A DNA stretch of 5,663 nucleotides from Sulfurospirillum arcachonense (GTDB taxonomy: Bacteria > Campylobacterota > Campylobacteria > Campylobacterales > Sulfurospirillaceae): the NCBI GenBank assembly GCA_015662785.1, contig DQTM01000041.1, forward strand, positions 1 through 5,663, in the 5' to 3' direction. Shown here in pieces: positions 1-5,663 of the stretch. Each line of letters opens with the position of its first letter. Within the stretch, counting starts at the first letter, position 1. The position numbers and the translations under genes are program-made. The notes beneath the pieces were generated by a model, which saw only the letters and a program-made list of their open reading frames with translations, did no database searches and was not told where the DNA came from.

Positions 1-1161
1 AAAAGAGAACTTTTCAATCAAGATATAAAATCCTATGATAAAAAACTAAAAGATACTATTCTGAGCTCGTCATTTCTCGTCATAGGTGGTGCAGGTTCCA
101 TTGGTCAAGCCGTCACAAAAGAGATTTTCAAACGTAATCCTAAAAAGTTACACGTTATAGATATCTCAGAAAATAATATGGTAGAGCTTGTACGTGATAT
201 ACGTTCTTCCTTAGGGTACATAGATGGTGATTTTCAGACTTTTTCACTGGATATCGGCAGCTTGGAATATGATGCATTTATAAAAAATGACGGACAGTAT
301 GATTATGTGCTTAACCTTTCTGCACTTAAGCATGTTAGAAGCGAGAAAGATCCTTTTACGCTTATGCGTATGATAGATGTGAATGTGTTTAATACAGACA
401 AAACTTTACAACAAGCTATAAGCAATGGAAGCAAAAAATACTTCTGTGTTTCTACAGATAAAGCAGCAAATCCTGTCAATATGATGGGGGCTTCTAAGAG
501 AATTATGGAGATGTTTGTTAATCGAAGATCTTTAGATATTAAGGTTTCAATGGCAAGGTTTGCCAATGTGGCTTTTTCTGATGGCTCTTTGTTACATGGA
601 TTTAACCAACGTATAGAGAAAAAACAACCTATTGTTGCTCCAAATGACATTAAGCGTTATTTTGTCACAGCACAAGAGAGTGGTGAACTTTGCTTGATGT
701 CTTGCATTTTTGGAGAAAATAGAGATATCTTTTTTCCTAAACTTAGTGAAGAGTTACATCTTGTATCTTTTGCAGATATTGCAGTTAAGTATCTGAGAGT
801 AAAAGGTTATGAACCTTACCTGTGCTCAGGTGAAGATGAAGCAAGAGAACTTGCCAAAACACTCCCCGAGCAAGGAAAGTGGCCTTGTTTTTTTACTTTT
901 AGTGACACGACTGGTGAAAAAGATTTTGAAGAGTTCTTTACAGATAAAGAAACTCTTGATATGAATAAGTTTGAAAACCTAGGTGTCATAAAAAATAAAT
1001 TAGAATACAATGAAGATTTATTGAATGAATTTGAAACAACTATAAAAGATATGAAAAAGAAGAAGGAATGGACAAAAGATGAGATAGTTAAACTTTTCTT
1101 TAAGATGATCCCAGACTTTGGGCATAAAGAGATTGGTAAATACTTAGATGGGAAAATGTAA
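1..1161 (+). CDS. Nucleotide-sugar 4,6-dehydratase (FlaA1/CapD/PglF superfamily), LegB role, 5' partial
   Basis: The frame is open from base 1 and its Rossmann motif GGAGSIG (bases 85-105) lies before the first internal ATG at 178, so the true start is upstream of the window, probably only about ten codons away. Visible product: 386 residues. It likely removes water from an NDP-N-acetylhexosamine to give the 4-keto-6-deoxy sugar, the first committed step of legionaminic or bacillosamine synthesis, in the cytosol. An N-terminal NAD(P)-binding fold is followed by NLSALKHV (window codons 105-112) and the active-site stretch STDKAANPVNMMGASKR (codons 151-167). A Met (codon 162) stands where classical SDR enzymes have Tyr, nine residues after Asp153 as in PglF and WbpM; PseB/FlaA1 keep Tyr. 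No membrane segment is visible, so this looks like a soluble form, unlike full-length PglF or WbpM. The C-terminal tail is Lys-rich. The stop overlaps the next start (TAATG). Family is confident; UDP versus GDP substrate is not. Confidence 0.9.
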   Translation, partial: KRELFNQDIKSYDKKLKDTILSSSFLVIGGAGSIGQAVTKEIFKRNPKKLHVIDISENNMVELVRDIRSSLGYIDGDFQTFSLDIGSLEYDAFIKNDGQYDYVLNLSALKHVRSEKDPFTLMRMIDVNVFNTDKTLQQAISNGSKKYFCVSTDKAANPVNMMGASKRIMEMFVNRRSLDIKVSMARFANVAFSDGSLLHGFNQRIEKKQPIVAPNDIKRYFVTAQESGELCLMSCIFGENRDIFFPKLSEELHLVSFADIAVKYLRVKGYEPYLCSGEDEARELAKTLPEQGKWPCFFTFSDTTGEKDFEEFFTDKETLDMNKFENLGVIKNKLEYNEDLLNEFETTIKDMKKKKEWTKDEIVKLFFKMIPDFGHKEIGKYLDGKM

Positions 1162-2300
1162 TGTTCCAAGATACCGTTGATTTTATACAAGCTACTTTTC
1201 GTACCACGAAGTTTATCCCCCTGCATGAACCAAAATTTATAGGTAGTGAAAAAAAATATTTGAATGAATGTATAGATTCAACTTTTGTATCTTCAGTTGG
1301 AAAATTTGTAGATAAATTTGAAGAAATGATAGCAAAATACACAGGTGCAAAATATGCTGTTGCAACTTCTAATGGTACTTCAGCATTACATATTTCACTG
1401 CTTCTTTGTGGGGTTGAGTCTGGTGATGAAGTGATTACGCAGCCTTTAACCTTTGTTGCCACTTGCAATGCTATTGACTACTGTAATGCAAAACCTATTT
1501 TTGTGGATGTAGATAGGGAGACAACGGGACTATCTTCAGATGCCTTGAAAGAATTTCTAGAAGAAAATACTACTGTTAAAAATGATCAATGCATCAATAT
1601 CAAAACAGGTAAAGTTATCCGTGCTTGTGTGCCTATGCATACTTTTGGTCATGCATGCCAGATAGATGATATTGTAGAGGTTTGCGACAAATACCATATT
1701 GCAGTGGTGGAAGATGCAGCTGAATCTCTTGGTAGCTACTACAAAGGTAAACATACAGGGACTTTTGGAAAGCTTGGAGCTATAAGTTTCAATGGAAACA
1801 AGATAATAACTTCAGGTGGTGGTGGTTGTATCATTACAGATGATGAAATACTGGCAAAAAAAGCTAAGCATATAACAACTACTGCGAAGGTACCACATAA
1901 GTGGGAGTATACTCATGATGAAATAGGCTATAATTACCGTATGCCAAACCTCAATGCTGCTCTCGTTGTTGCTCAATTGGAAAATTTAGATAAGGTCTTA
2001 GAAAATAAACAAGAATTGGCGAATAGCTATAAATATTTTTTTGAAGATAAAGAAATTAATTTTCTAAAAGAACCAAAAGATAGTCGGTCAAACTACTGGC
2101 TTAATGCAGTAGTGTTAAAAGACAAAAATGAGAGAGATTCATTTCTAGAGTTTACTAATACAGGAGGAATAATGACGCGCCCTATCTGGACACTCATGAA
2201 TAAGCTTGAAATGTTTAAAGATTCTCAATGTGGAAAATTAGATAATGCACAATGGCTGGAAGAGAGAGTTGTTAATATACCAAGTTCTGTGAGGCTTTAA
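1161..2300 (+). CDS. legC: PLP-dependent nucleotide-sugar aminotransferase, LegC role
   Basis: 379 residues, full length for a DegT/DnrJ/EryC1/StrS aminotransferase. It resembles the subgroup found in nonulosonic acid clusters (the LLPSF_NHT_00031 type, recalled, not searched). Expected reaction: transfer of an amino group from glutamate to C4 of the 4-keto-6-deoxy sugar made by the preceding gene. Visible motifs: HEPKFIGSEKKYL near residues 22-34, the phosphate-binding TSNGTSALH (69-77), VVEDAAESLG (182-191) with Asp185 expected to contact the PLP ring nitrogen, SFNGNKIITSGGGG (209-222) with Lys214 as the Schiff-base lysine, and GYNYRMPNLNAAL (256-268). It ends in NIPSSVRL, as expected for the family, so it is intact. 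The ATG at 1161 shares one base with the upstream stop (TAATG) and has only a weak GGGA ribosome-binding element at 1150-1153, suggesting re-initiation by coupled ribosomes. Symbol rests on context and motifs; a related C4 aminotransferase of bacillosamine synthesis (PglE type) is the main alternative. Confidence 0.9.
   Translation: MFQDTVDFIQATFRTTKFIPLHEPKFIGSEKKYLNECIDSTFVSSVGKFVDKFEEMIAKYTGAKYAVATSNGTSALHISLLLCGVESGDEVITQPLTFVATCNAIDYCNAKPIFVDVDRETTGLSSDALKEFLEENTTVKNDQCINIKTGKVIRACVPMHTFGHACQIDDIVEVCDKYHIAVVEDAAESLGSYYKGKHTGTFGKLGAISFNGNKIITSGGGGCIITDDEILAKKAKHITTTAKVPHKWEYTHDEIGYNYRMPNLNAALVVAQLENLDKVLENKQELANSYKYFFEDKEINFLKEPKDSRSNYWLNAVVLKDKNERDSFLEFTNTGGIMTRPIWTLMNKLEMFKDSQCGKLDNAQWLEERVVNIPSSVRL
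2290..2294 (+). promoter_or_regulatory. Ribosome-binding site for the acyltransferase gene
   Basis: TGAGG sits inside the last codons of the aminotransferase gene, five bases before the ATG at 2300. It is a reasonable Shine-Dalgarno match and supports that ATG as start, in addition to the TAATG stop/start overlap. Confidence 0.5.
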
Positions 2301-2878
2301 TGGAAGAAATAATTTTAATAGGCGGTGGTGGTCATTGTAAATCAGTCATTGATGTTCTTGAACAAGAGGGTAGATTTAAAATAGCTGGTATTATTGACAA
2401 GCCTGAACTTCTTGGAAATAAAATCTTAAACTATAAAGTTATAGGTAGTGATGATGATTTAAAAAAACTAGCTAAACAATACAAAAATGCCATAGTCACT
2501 GTTGGTCAAACAGTATCGTCAGACATTAGAGTAAAACTATTTACTCTAGCAAAAGAGGCAGGATTTGTTTTTCCAACTATTATTTCCCCTAGGGCTTATG
2601 TCTCAAAATATGCAAATATTAATGAAGGCACAGTTGTGATGCATGATACACTTATAAATGCTGCTGCGCTAGTAGGCAAGAATTGTATTATTAACTCAAA
2701 AGCAATAATTGAACATGATGCTACTATTGAAGATAACTGTCATATATCTACAGGTACTATAATCAATGGGACAGTACAAGTAGGTCAAGGAAGTTTCATA
2801 GGAAGTTCTGCTACAACAAAAGAGGCTATAATTATAAAAAAAAATAGTTTTGTAAAAGCTGGGAGTATTATAAAATGA
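2300..2878 (+). CDS. NeuD/PglD-family sugar N-acetyltransferase, LegH role
   Basis: 192 residues. The N-terminal sugar-nucleotide-binding part carries IILIGGGGHCKSVIDVL (residues 4-20), the usual start of NeuD/PglD proteins, then a GIID segment (30-33). From about residue 105 the chain becomes hexapeptide repeats of a left-handed beta-helix (IINSKAIIEHDATIEDNCHIS, a stretch spanning 130-150). His139 in IIEHDA aligns with the catalytic base of PglD and His148 follows in HIS. Expected role: acetyl-CoA-dependent acetylation of the new C4 amine made by the LegC homologue; trimeric and cytosolic by family. It ends abruptly at KAGSIIK, lacking the usual closing segment with a V(G)xPAK/R-like motif, and so is about 10-25 residues shorter than typical members. 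A nine-A tract lies within codons 179-182. It overlaps the next gene by four bases (ATGA). Some NeuD proteins O-acetylate sialic acid instead, but the adjacent dehydratase and aminotransferase favour N-acetylation. Confidence 0.85.
   Translation: MEEIILIGGGGHCKSVIDVLEQEGRFKIAGIIDKPELLGNKILNYKVIGSDDDLKKLAKQYKNAIVTVGQTVSSDIRVKLFTLAKEAGFVFPTIISPRAYVSKYANINEGTVVMHDTLINAAALVGKNCIINSKAIIEHDATIEDNCHISTGTIINGTVQVGQGSFIGSSATTKEAIIIKKNSFVKAGSIIK
2836..2844 (+). repeat. Homopolymeric A9 tract inside the acyltransferase gene
   Basis: Nine consecutive A bases encode the I-K-K-N stretch at residues 179-182 of the NeuD-like protein. It is the longest single-base run I found in the window; others reach seven or eight A. 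Losing one A would give a stop three codons after the tract, and gaining one would place TAG directly after it, so either slip shortens the protein by about 9-11 residues. Whether slippage happens is not shown by the sequence. Confidence 0.6.
2861..2865 (+). promoter_or_regulatory. Ribosome-binding site for the NeuB-family synthase gene
   Basis: GGGAG lies nine bases before the ATG at 2875, within the final codons of the acyltransferase gene. With the ATGA overlap it supports this start, which also gives the standard NeuB-family N-terminus. Confidence 0.5.
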
Positions 2879-3873
2879 GCAAGGTGTTCATTATTGCAGA
2901 AGCTGGAGTAAACCATAATGGTTCCATTGAACTTGCTAAGAAGCTTATAGATGCAGCTAGTGAAGTTGGAGCAGACGCTGTTAAATTTCAAACATTTAAA
3001 GCAGAAAAGCTAGTGTCGAAAAAAGCAATAAAAGCAGAGTATCAAAAAAAGGCTACAGATAGCGAAGAGTCTCAGTTTGATATGTTGAAAAAATTAGAGT
3101 TAGATTTAGATACACATATTAAACTTATTGACTACTGTAAAAGTAAGAATATCATATTTCTTTCTACACCGTTTGATTATGATAGTATTAGCCTATTAGA
3201 TAGTTTAGGATTAGAGATTTTTAAAATTCCAAGTGGAGAGATAACAAATCTTCCATATTTAAGAGAGATTGGAAGGCTGTCTAAAAAGGTAATACTTTCA
3301 ACCGGTATGGCCGATATAGGTGAAATAGAAGATGCGTTAGATGTATTAGTAGAAGCAGGAACTCTAAACAGTGATATAACTGTTCTTCATGCAAATACAA
3401 TGTACCCTACACCTATGGAAGATGTGAATCTGAGAGCCATGGTAACCATAGGTAATACTTTTGATGTAGCCTATGGATATAGTGATCATACTTTAGGCAT
3501 AGAGGTGGATATAGCAGCAGTTGCAATGGGAGCTTCTATCATAGAAAAACATTTTACACTAGATAAAACGATGGAAGGTCCAGATCATAAAGCTAGTCTT
3601 GAACCTAATGAGTTAAAAGATATGGTAAAAGCCATAAGAAATATTGAGTTAGCACTTGGTAGTTCCGTAAAGAAACCAAGTAAAAGTGAAAAACCAAATA
3701 TTGATATAGCAAGAAAATCAATCGTAGTAAAATATGACATAAAAAAAGGTGATACTTTGACTGAAAAGAATCTAACTACTAAAAGACCAGGAACAGGAAT
3801 TAGTCCTATGAGATGGGATGAAGTAGTAGGAAGTGTTGTAAGTCAAGACTACAAAGAAGATGATTTGATATGA
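2875..3873 (+). CDS. legI: N-acylneuraminate/legionaminate synthase, NeuB family
   Basis: 332 residues, a normal length for NeuB-type synthases. It condenses phosphoenolpyruvate with a six-carbon amino sugar (here probably 2,4-diacetamido-2,4,6-trideoxymannose) to give the nine-carbon acid, using a divalent metal. The TIM-barrel domain shows IAEAGVNHNGS (7-17), VKFQTFKAEKLV (36-47), FLSTPFD (95-101), KIPSGEITNLP (117-127) and STGMA (142-146). SDHTLG and EKHFT supply His205 and His226, which match the metal ligands of meningococcal NeuB, and GPDHKASLEP follows at 235-244. A C-terminal SAF (antifreeze-like) domain runs from about 277 to 332 and contains RPGTGISP (304-311). The YPTP and GPDHKASLEP motifs fit NeuB/LegI better than PseI. 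Neighbours decide between sialate and legionaminate: the dehydratase and aminotransferase upstream argue for legionaminate. The ATG is within an ATGA overlap with gene 3, and the stop overlaps gene 5 the same way. Confidence 0.92.
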   Translation: MSKVFIIAEAGVNHNGSIELAKKLIDAASEVGADAVKFQTFKAEKLVSKKAIKAEYQKKATDSEESQFDMLKKLELDLDTHIKLIDYCKSKNIIFLSTPFDYDSISLLDSLGLEIFKIPSGEITNLPYLREIGRLSKKVILSTGMADIGEIEDALDVLVEAGTLNSDITVLHANTMYPTPMEDVNLRAMVTIGNTFDVAYGYSDHTLGIEVDIAAVAMGASIIEKHFTLDKTMEGPDHKASLEPNELKDMVKAIRNIELALGSSVKKPSKSEKPNIDIARKSIVVKYDIKKGDTLTEKNLTTKRPGTGISPMRWDEVVGSVVSQDYKEDDLI

Positions 3874-5021
3874 GTAAAAGAAAGATTTGTGTAGTTACAG
3901 GTGCAAGGGCTGAGTATGGGCTTTTTTATCCTATATTGAAGAGGATTCAAGATTCTGGTGCATTAGAGTTGCAACTTATTGCCACAACTATGCATCTGTC
4001 TGAAGAATTTGGAAGTACATATAAACAGATCGAAAATGATGGATTTAAAATAGATGAGACTATAGAAAACCTTTTATCGCCTGATAGTAAATCAGCTATT
4101 GCCAAGTCCGCAGGTTTAGCAACTATATTGCTGACTGATGCTTATGCAAGACTGAACCCAGATATAGTTTTACTTTTGGGAGACAGATATGAAACACATG
4201 CTGCTGCAACCACTGCTATGCTTATGAATATACCCATCGCACATATCCATGGTGGGGAAATTACAGAAGGTGCCGTGGATGAGCAAATAAGACACTCTAT
4301 AACTAAAATGAGTTACTTACATTTTACATCAACTAAAGCATATCAACAAAGAGTTATTCAACTAGGAGAAGATCCATCAAGAGTTTTTGTGTCTGGTGCC
4401 CCTGGTGTTGATAATATCGTCAACTTGAAACTACTTTCAAAAGCTGAATTAGAAGGTGATATAAATTGGGAATTTGGTGAAAAATCTGCATTATTTACAT
4501 ATCATCCTGTTACTTTGGCCGATAATGACATAAATGATGAGCTAAATCATATATTTACGGCATTAGGACAAGCTGACATAAATATTTTGTTTACCTATGC
4601 CAATGCTGATGATAATGGTAGAGCAATTAACCAAAAGATAGAAAAAATCTGCCAAACAAACCCTAGCAAGTATAAAGTTGTAAAAAGCCTGGGTCAATTA
4701 CGATACTTAAGTGCTATGAAATATGTAGATATACTTATAGGAAATACATCAAGTGGAATCATTGAAGCATCTAGTTTTCAAAAACCTGTAGTCAATATTG
4801 GTGATAGACAAAAAGGAAGACTTCAAAGTGGAAATATAATTGATTGCAGTATCGAAACACTTAAAACTGCTATCAGCCATGCACTTTCAAGCAAGTTCCA
4901 AAAAAACTGTAAAACACTTAGTAATATTTATGGTAATGGTGATGCAAGTGATACCATAGTAGATGTGTTGTCAAATGCTAAATTGTCAATAGTTAAAAAA
5001 TTTGTGGATATGGATAAATAG
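3870..5021 (+). CDS. legG: NDP-sugar hydrolysing 2-epimerase, NeuC family
   Basis: 383 residues, full length for NeuC-type hydrolysing 2-epimerases (GT-B fold, related to WecB). It inverts C2 and releases the nucleotide, turning NDP-2,4-diacetamido-trideoxyglucose into the free mannose-configured sugar used by the synthase just upstream. Visible motifs: VTGARAEYG (9-17), LLLGDRYE (101-108), HIHGGE (125-130), DEQIRHSITK (137-146), TYHPVT (210-215), GNTSSGIIEA (291-300) and NIGDRQKGR (309-317), all in the expected order, so the enzyme looks intact. The start ATG at 3870 overlaps the preceding stop by four bases (ATGA), with an AAGAAG purine stretch at 3854-3859 as a weak ribosome-binding element. 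The TAG stop is one base before the next ATG. By motif alone a NeuC of true sialic acid synthesis cannot be excluded; the leg assignment depends on the neighbouring LegB/LegC-type genes. Whether it accepts UDP- or GDP-sugar is undecided. Confidence 0.92.
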   Translation: MSKRKICVVTGARAEYGLFYPILKRIQDSGALELQLIATTMHLSEEFGSTYKQIENDGFKIDETIENLLSPDSKSAIAKSAGLATILLTDAYARLNPDIVLLLGDRYETHAAATTAMLMNIPIAHIHGGEITEGAVDEQIRHSITKMSYLHFTSTKAYQQRVIQLGEDPSRVFVSGAPGVDNIVNLKLLSKAELEGDINWEFGEKSALFTYHPVTLADNDINDELNHIFTALGQADINILFTYANADDNGRAINQKIEKICQTNPSKYKVVKSLGQLRYLSAMKYVDILIGNTSSGIIEASSFQKPVVNIGDRQKGRLQSGNIIDCSIETLKTAISHALSSKFQKNCKTLSNIYGNGDASDTIVDVLSNAKLSIVKKFVDMDK

Positions 5022-5022
5022 T

Positions 5023-5663
5023 ATGAAAGATATACAAAAACTAAAACTTAAAATAAATTCTACCATTAAAGAGGCTTTACAGATAATAGACCTAGGTGCA
5101 GTAAAATTTGCAATAGTTGTAGATAATGAAGATAAACTTATAGGGACTTTGTCTGATGGAGACATAAGAAGAGCAGTTTTAGACGGAAAAGTCTTAGAGA
5201 ATACCATAGAAAATATATATTGCAAAGAACCTACCATTGCCAATGTAAATGCAAGTAAAGAAGAGATAATAAATATATGTACTTCTAAGAAGTTGTATCA
5301 AATTCCTATAGTTGATGATTTTGGTAAGGTAGTTAGTGTAGATATTTTAGATGAGCTATTGAAGCCAACAGCTTACCCAAACAAAGTTGTTTTGATGGTG
5401 GGTGGTTTAGGAACAAGACTTAGACCCCTTACAGATAATACACCTAAACCAATGTTGCCTATAGGAGGGAAGCCCATACTGCAAACGATAGTGGAAAAAT
5501 TTGCTAGTTATGGTTTTGTTAATATAATTATGTGTATTGGATATAAGTCAGAGACCATCCAGAACTTTTTTGGAAATGGCAGTAAGTTTGGTGTGAAGAT
5601 AGAGTATGTGATAGAAGAAAAAAGAATGGGAACGGCTGGGGCATTGAGCCTTTTAACTGAGAA
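5023..5663 (+). CDS. ptmE: CBS-domain/nucleotidyltransferase fusion, PtmE-like, 3' partial
   Basis: The frame opens with ATG one base after the previous stop and stays open to the window end: 213 codons plus two bases. Two CBS motifs come first: FAIVVDNEDKLIGTLSDGDIRRAV (29-52 region) and a second at about 90-113 with QIPIVDDFGKVVSVDILDEL. A nucleotidyltransferase (GT-A-like) domain begins at about 120 with VLMVGGLGTRLRPLT (123-137), the NTP-binding signature, then TPKPMLPI (140-147) and MGTAGAL (202-208). In Campylobacter jejuni the protein of this architecture, PtmE, forms the GDP-linked glucosamine precursor of legionaminic acid; full-length homologues are roughly 340-350 residues, so about the last third is missing here. 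The CBS pair may sense an adenine nucleotide or another ligand, which is unproven. MVGG replaces the commoner MAGG, a mild change. The ribosome-binding site is weak, consistent with coupling to the upstream gene. Nucleotide specificity (GTP versus UTP, CTP or dTTP) cannot be read from the fragment. Confidence 0.85.
   Translation, partial: MKDIQKLKLKINSTIKEALQIIDLGAVKFAIVVDNEDKLIGTLSDGDIRRAVLDGKVLENTIENIYCKEPTIANVNASKEEIINICTSKKLYQIPIVDDFGKVVSVDILDELLKPTAYPNKVVLMVGGLGTRLRPLTDNTPKPMLPIGGKPILQTIVEKFASYGFVNIIMCIGYKSETIQNFFGNGSKFGVKIEYVIEEKRMGTAGALSLLTE

Noticed and set aside
178..180. ATG at 178 as the start of the first gene
   Set aside because: The same frame is open back to base 1 and encodes the Rossmann GGAGSIG motif at bases 85-105, so a start at 178 would cut away the cofactor-binding site.
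303..1468. Minus-strand open frames at 303-650, 816-1226 and 1100-1468
   Set aside because: They lie opposite well-conserved enzyme genes, show no family motif, and their translations are low-complexity hydrophobic or Ser/Lys-rich, as expected from the reverse of AT-rich coding DNA.
1557..1754. Minus-strand open frame inside the aminotransferase gene
   Set aside because: It covers the PLP-binding region of the real gene, has no recognisable domain and no credible ribosome-binding site or promoter.
1813..1827. GGT repeat (four tandem GGT codons) as a microsatellite, with a similar stretch near 2321
   Set aside because: Both encode functional glycine runs of the aminotransferase PLP site and the NeuD sugar-binding loop; they are explained by protein constraint.
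2827..2832. TATAAT as an internal -10 promoter box before the synthase gene
   Set aside because: No convincing -35 element lies 16-18 bases upstream, and TATAAT-like strings recur inside genes here (for example near 1929) through base composition.
1..2878. Pseudaminic acid pathway (PseB/PseC/PseH)
   Set aside because: The dehydratase has Met instead of the PseB Tyr, the acyltransferase is a NeuD/PglD beta-helix rather than a GNAT-fold PseH, and the epimerase is NeuC-like rather than PseG-like.
2785..2991. Minus-strand open frame across the gene 3/gene 4 junction
   Set aside because: It is antisense to two clear coding ends; the translation is not family-like.
2875..5021. True sialic acid (Neu5Ac) pathway, given NeuB-, NeuC- and NeuD-like genes
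   Set aside because: Neu5Ac synthesis does not need a 4,6-dehydratase or a C4 aminotransferase; their presence in the same coupled operon favours legionaminic acid. It is not excluded at the single-protein level.
4986..5243. Minus-strand open frame across the gene 5/gene 6 junction
   Set aside because: It is antisense to the epimerase end and the CBS-domain start, both well supported on the + strand.

Overview
This AT-rich window is fully coding. It holds six genes on the + strand, packed end to end with no gap longer than one base, and forms the middle of a nonulosonic acid (sialic-acid-like sugar) biosynthesis operon, most probably for legionaminic acid. The low GC, many A-runs, frequent AGA/ATA codons and a PtmE-type nucleotidyltransferase beside LegC/LegI/LegG homologues suggest a member of the Campylobacterota (for example a Sulfurimonas-, Sulfurovum- or Arcobacter-like organism). 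This is inferred from composition and gene content; no rRNA or other taxonomic marker is present.

Layout: (1) 1-1161, 5'-truncated soluble nucleotide-sugar 4,6-dehydratase of the FlaA1/CapD/PglF superfamily (LegB role); (2) 1161-2300, PLP-dependent sugar aminotransferase (LegC role); (3) 2300-2878, NeuD/PglD-family left-handed beta-helix acyltransferase (LegH role); (4) 2875-3873, NeuB-family PEP-condensing synthase (LegI role); (5) 3870-5021, NeuC-family hydrolysing 2-epimerase (LegG role); (6) 5023 to beyond 5663, 3'-truncated CBS-domain/nucleotidyltransferase fusion (PtmE role). Junctions are TAATG, TAATG, ATGA, ATGA and TAG-T-ATG, so the genes look translationally coupled. No promoter, terminator, RNA gene, mobile element or CRISPR array is visible; the operon promoter must lie upstream of base 1 and the end of the operon lies downstream of base 5663.

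Proposed pathway: gene 6 activates an amino sugar-1-phosphate as an NDP-sugar. Gene 1 makes the 4-keto-6-deoxy sugar, gene 2 aminates C4 and gene 3 acetylates that amine, giving an NDP-2,4-diacetamido-2,4,6-trideoxyhexose. Gene 5 inverts C2 and releases the nucleotide, and gene 4 condenses the resulting hexose with PEP to give the nine-carbon acid. The CMP-activating enzyme (LegF/PtmB/NeuA type), PtmA and PtmF are not in the window. In Campylobacter this sugar decorates flagellin; elsewhere it is found in LPS or capsule, and the window does not show which applies here.

The most notable point is an apparent mix of pathway types: a PtmE-like gene (GDP-sugar route in Campylobacter jejuni) with a dehydratase of the Met-containing PglF/WbpM superfamily (characterised on UDP-GlcNAc). 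The cluster is otherwise a recognisable, known type of system rather than an undescribed one.
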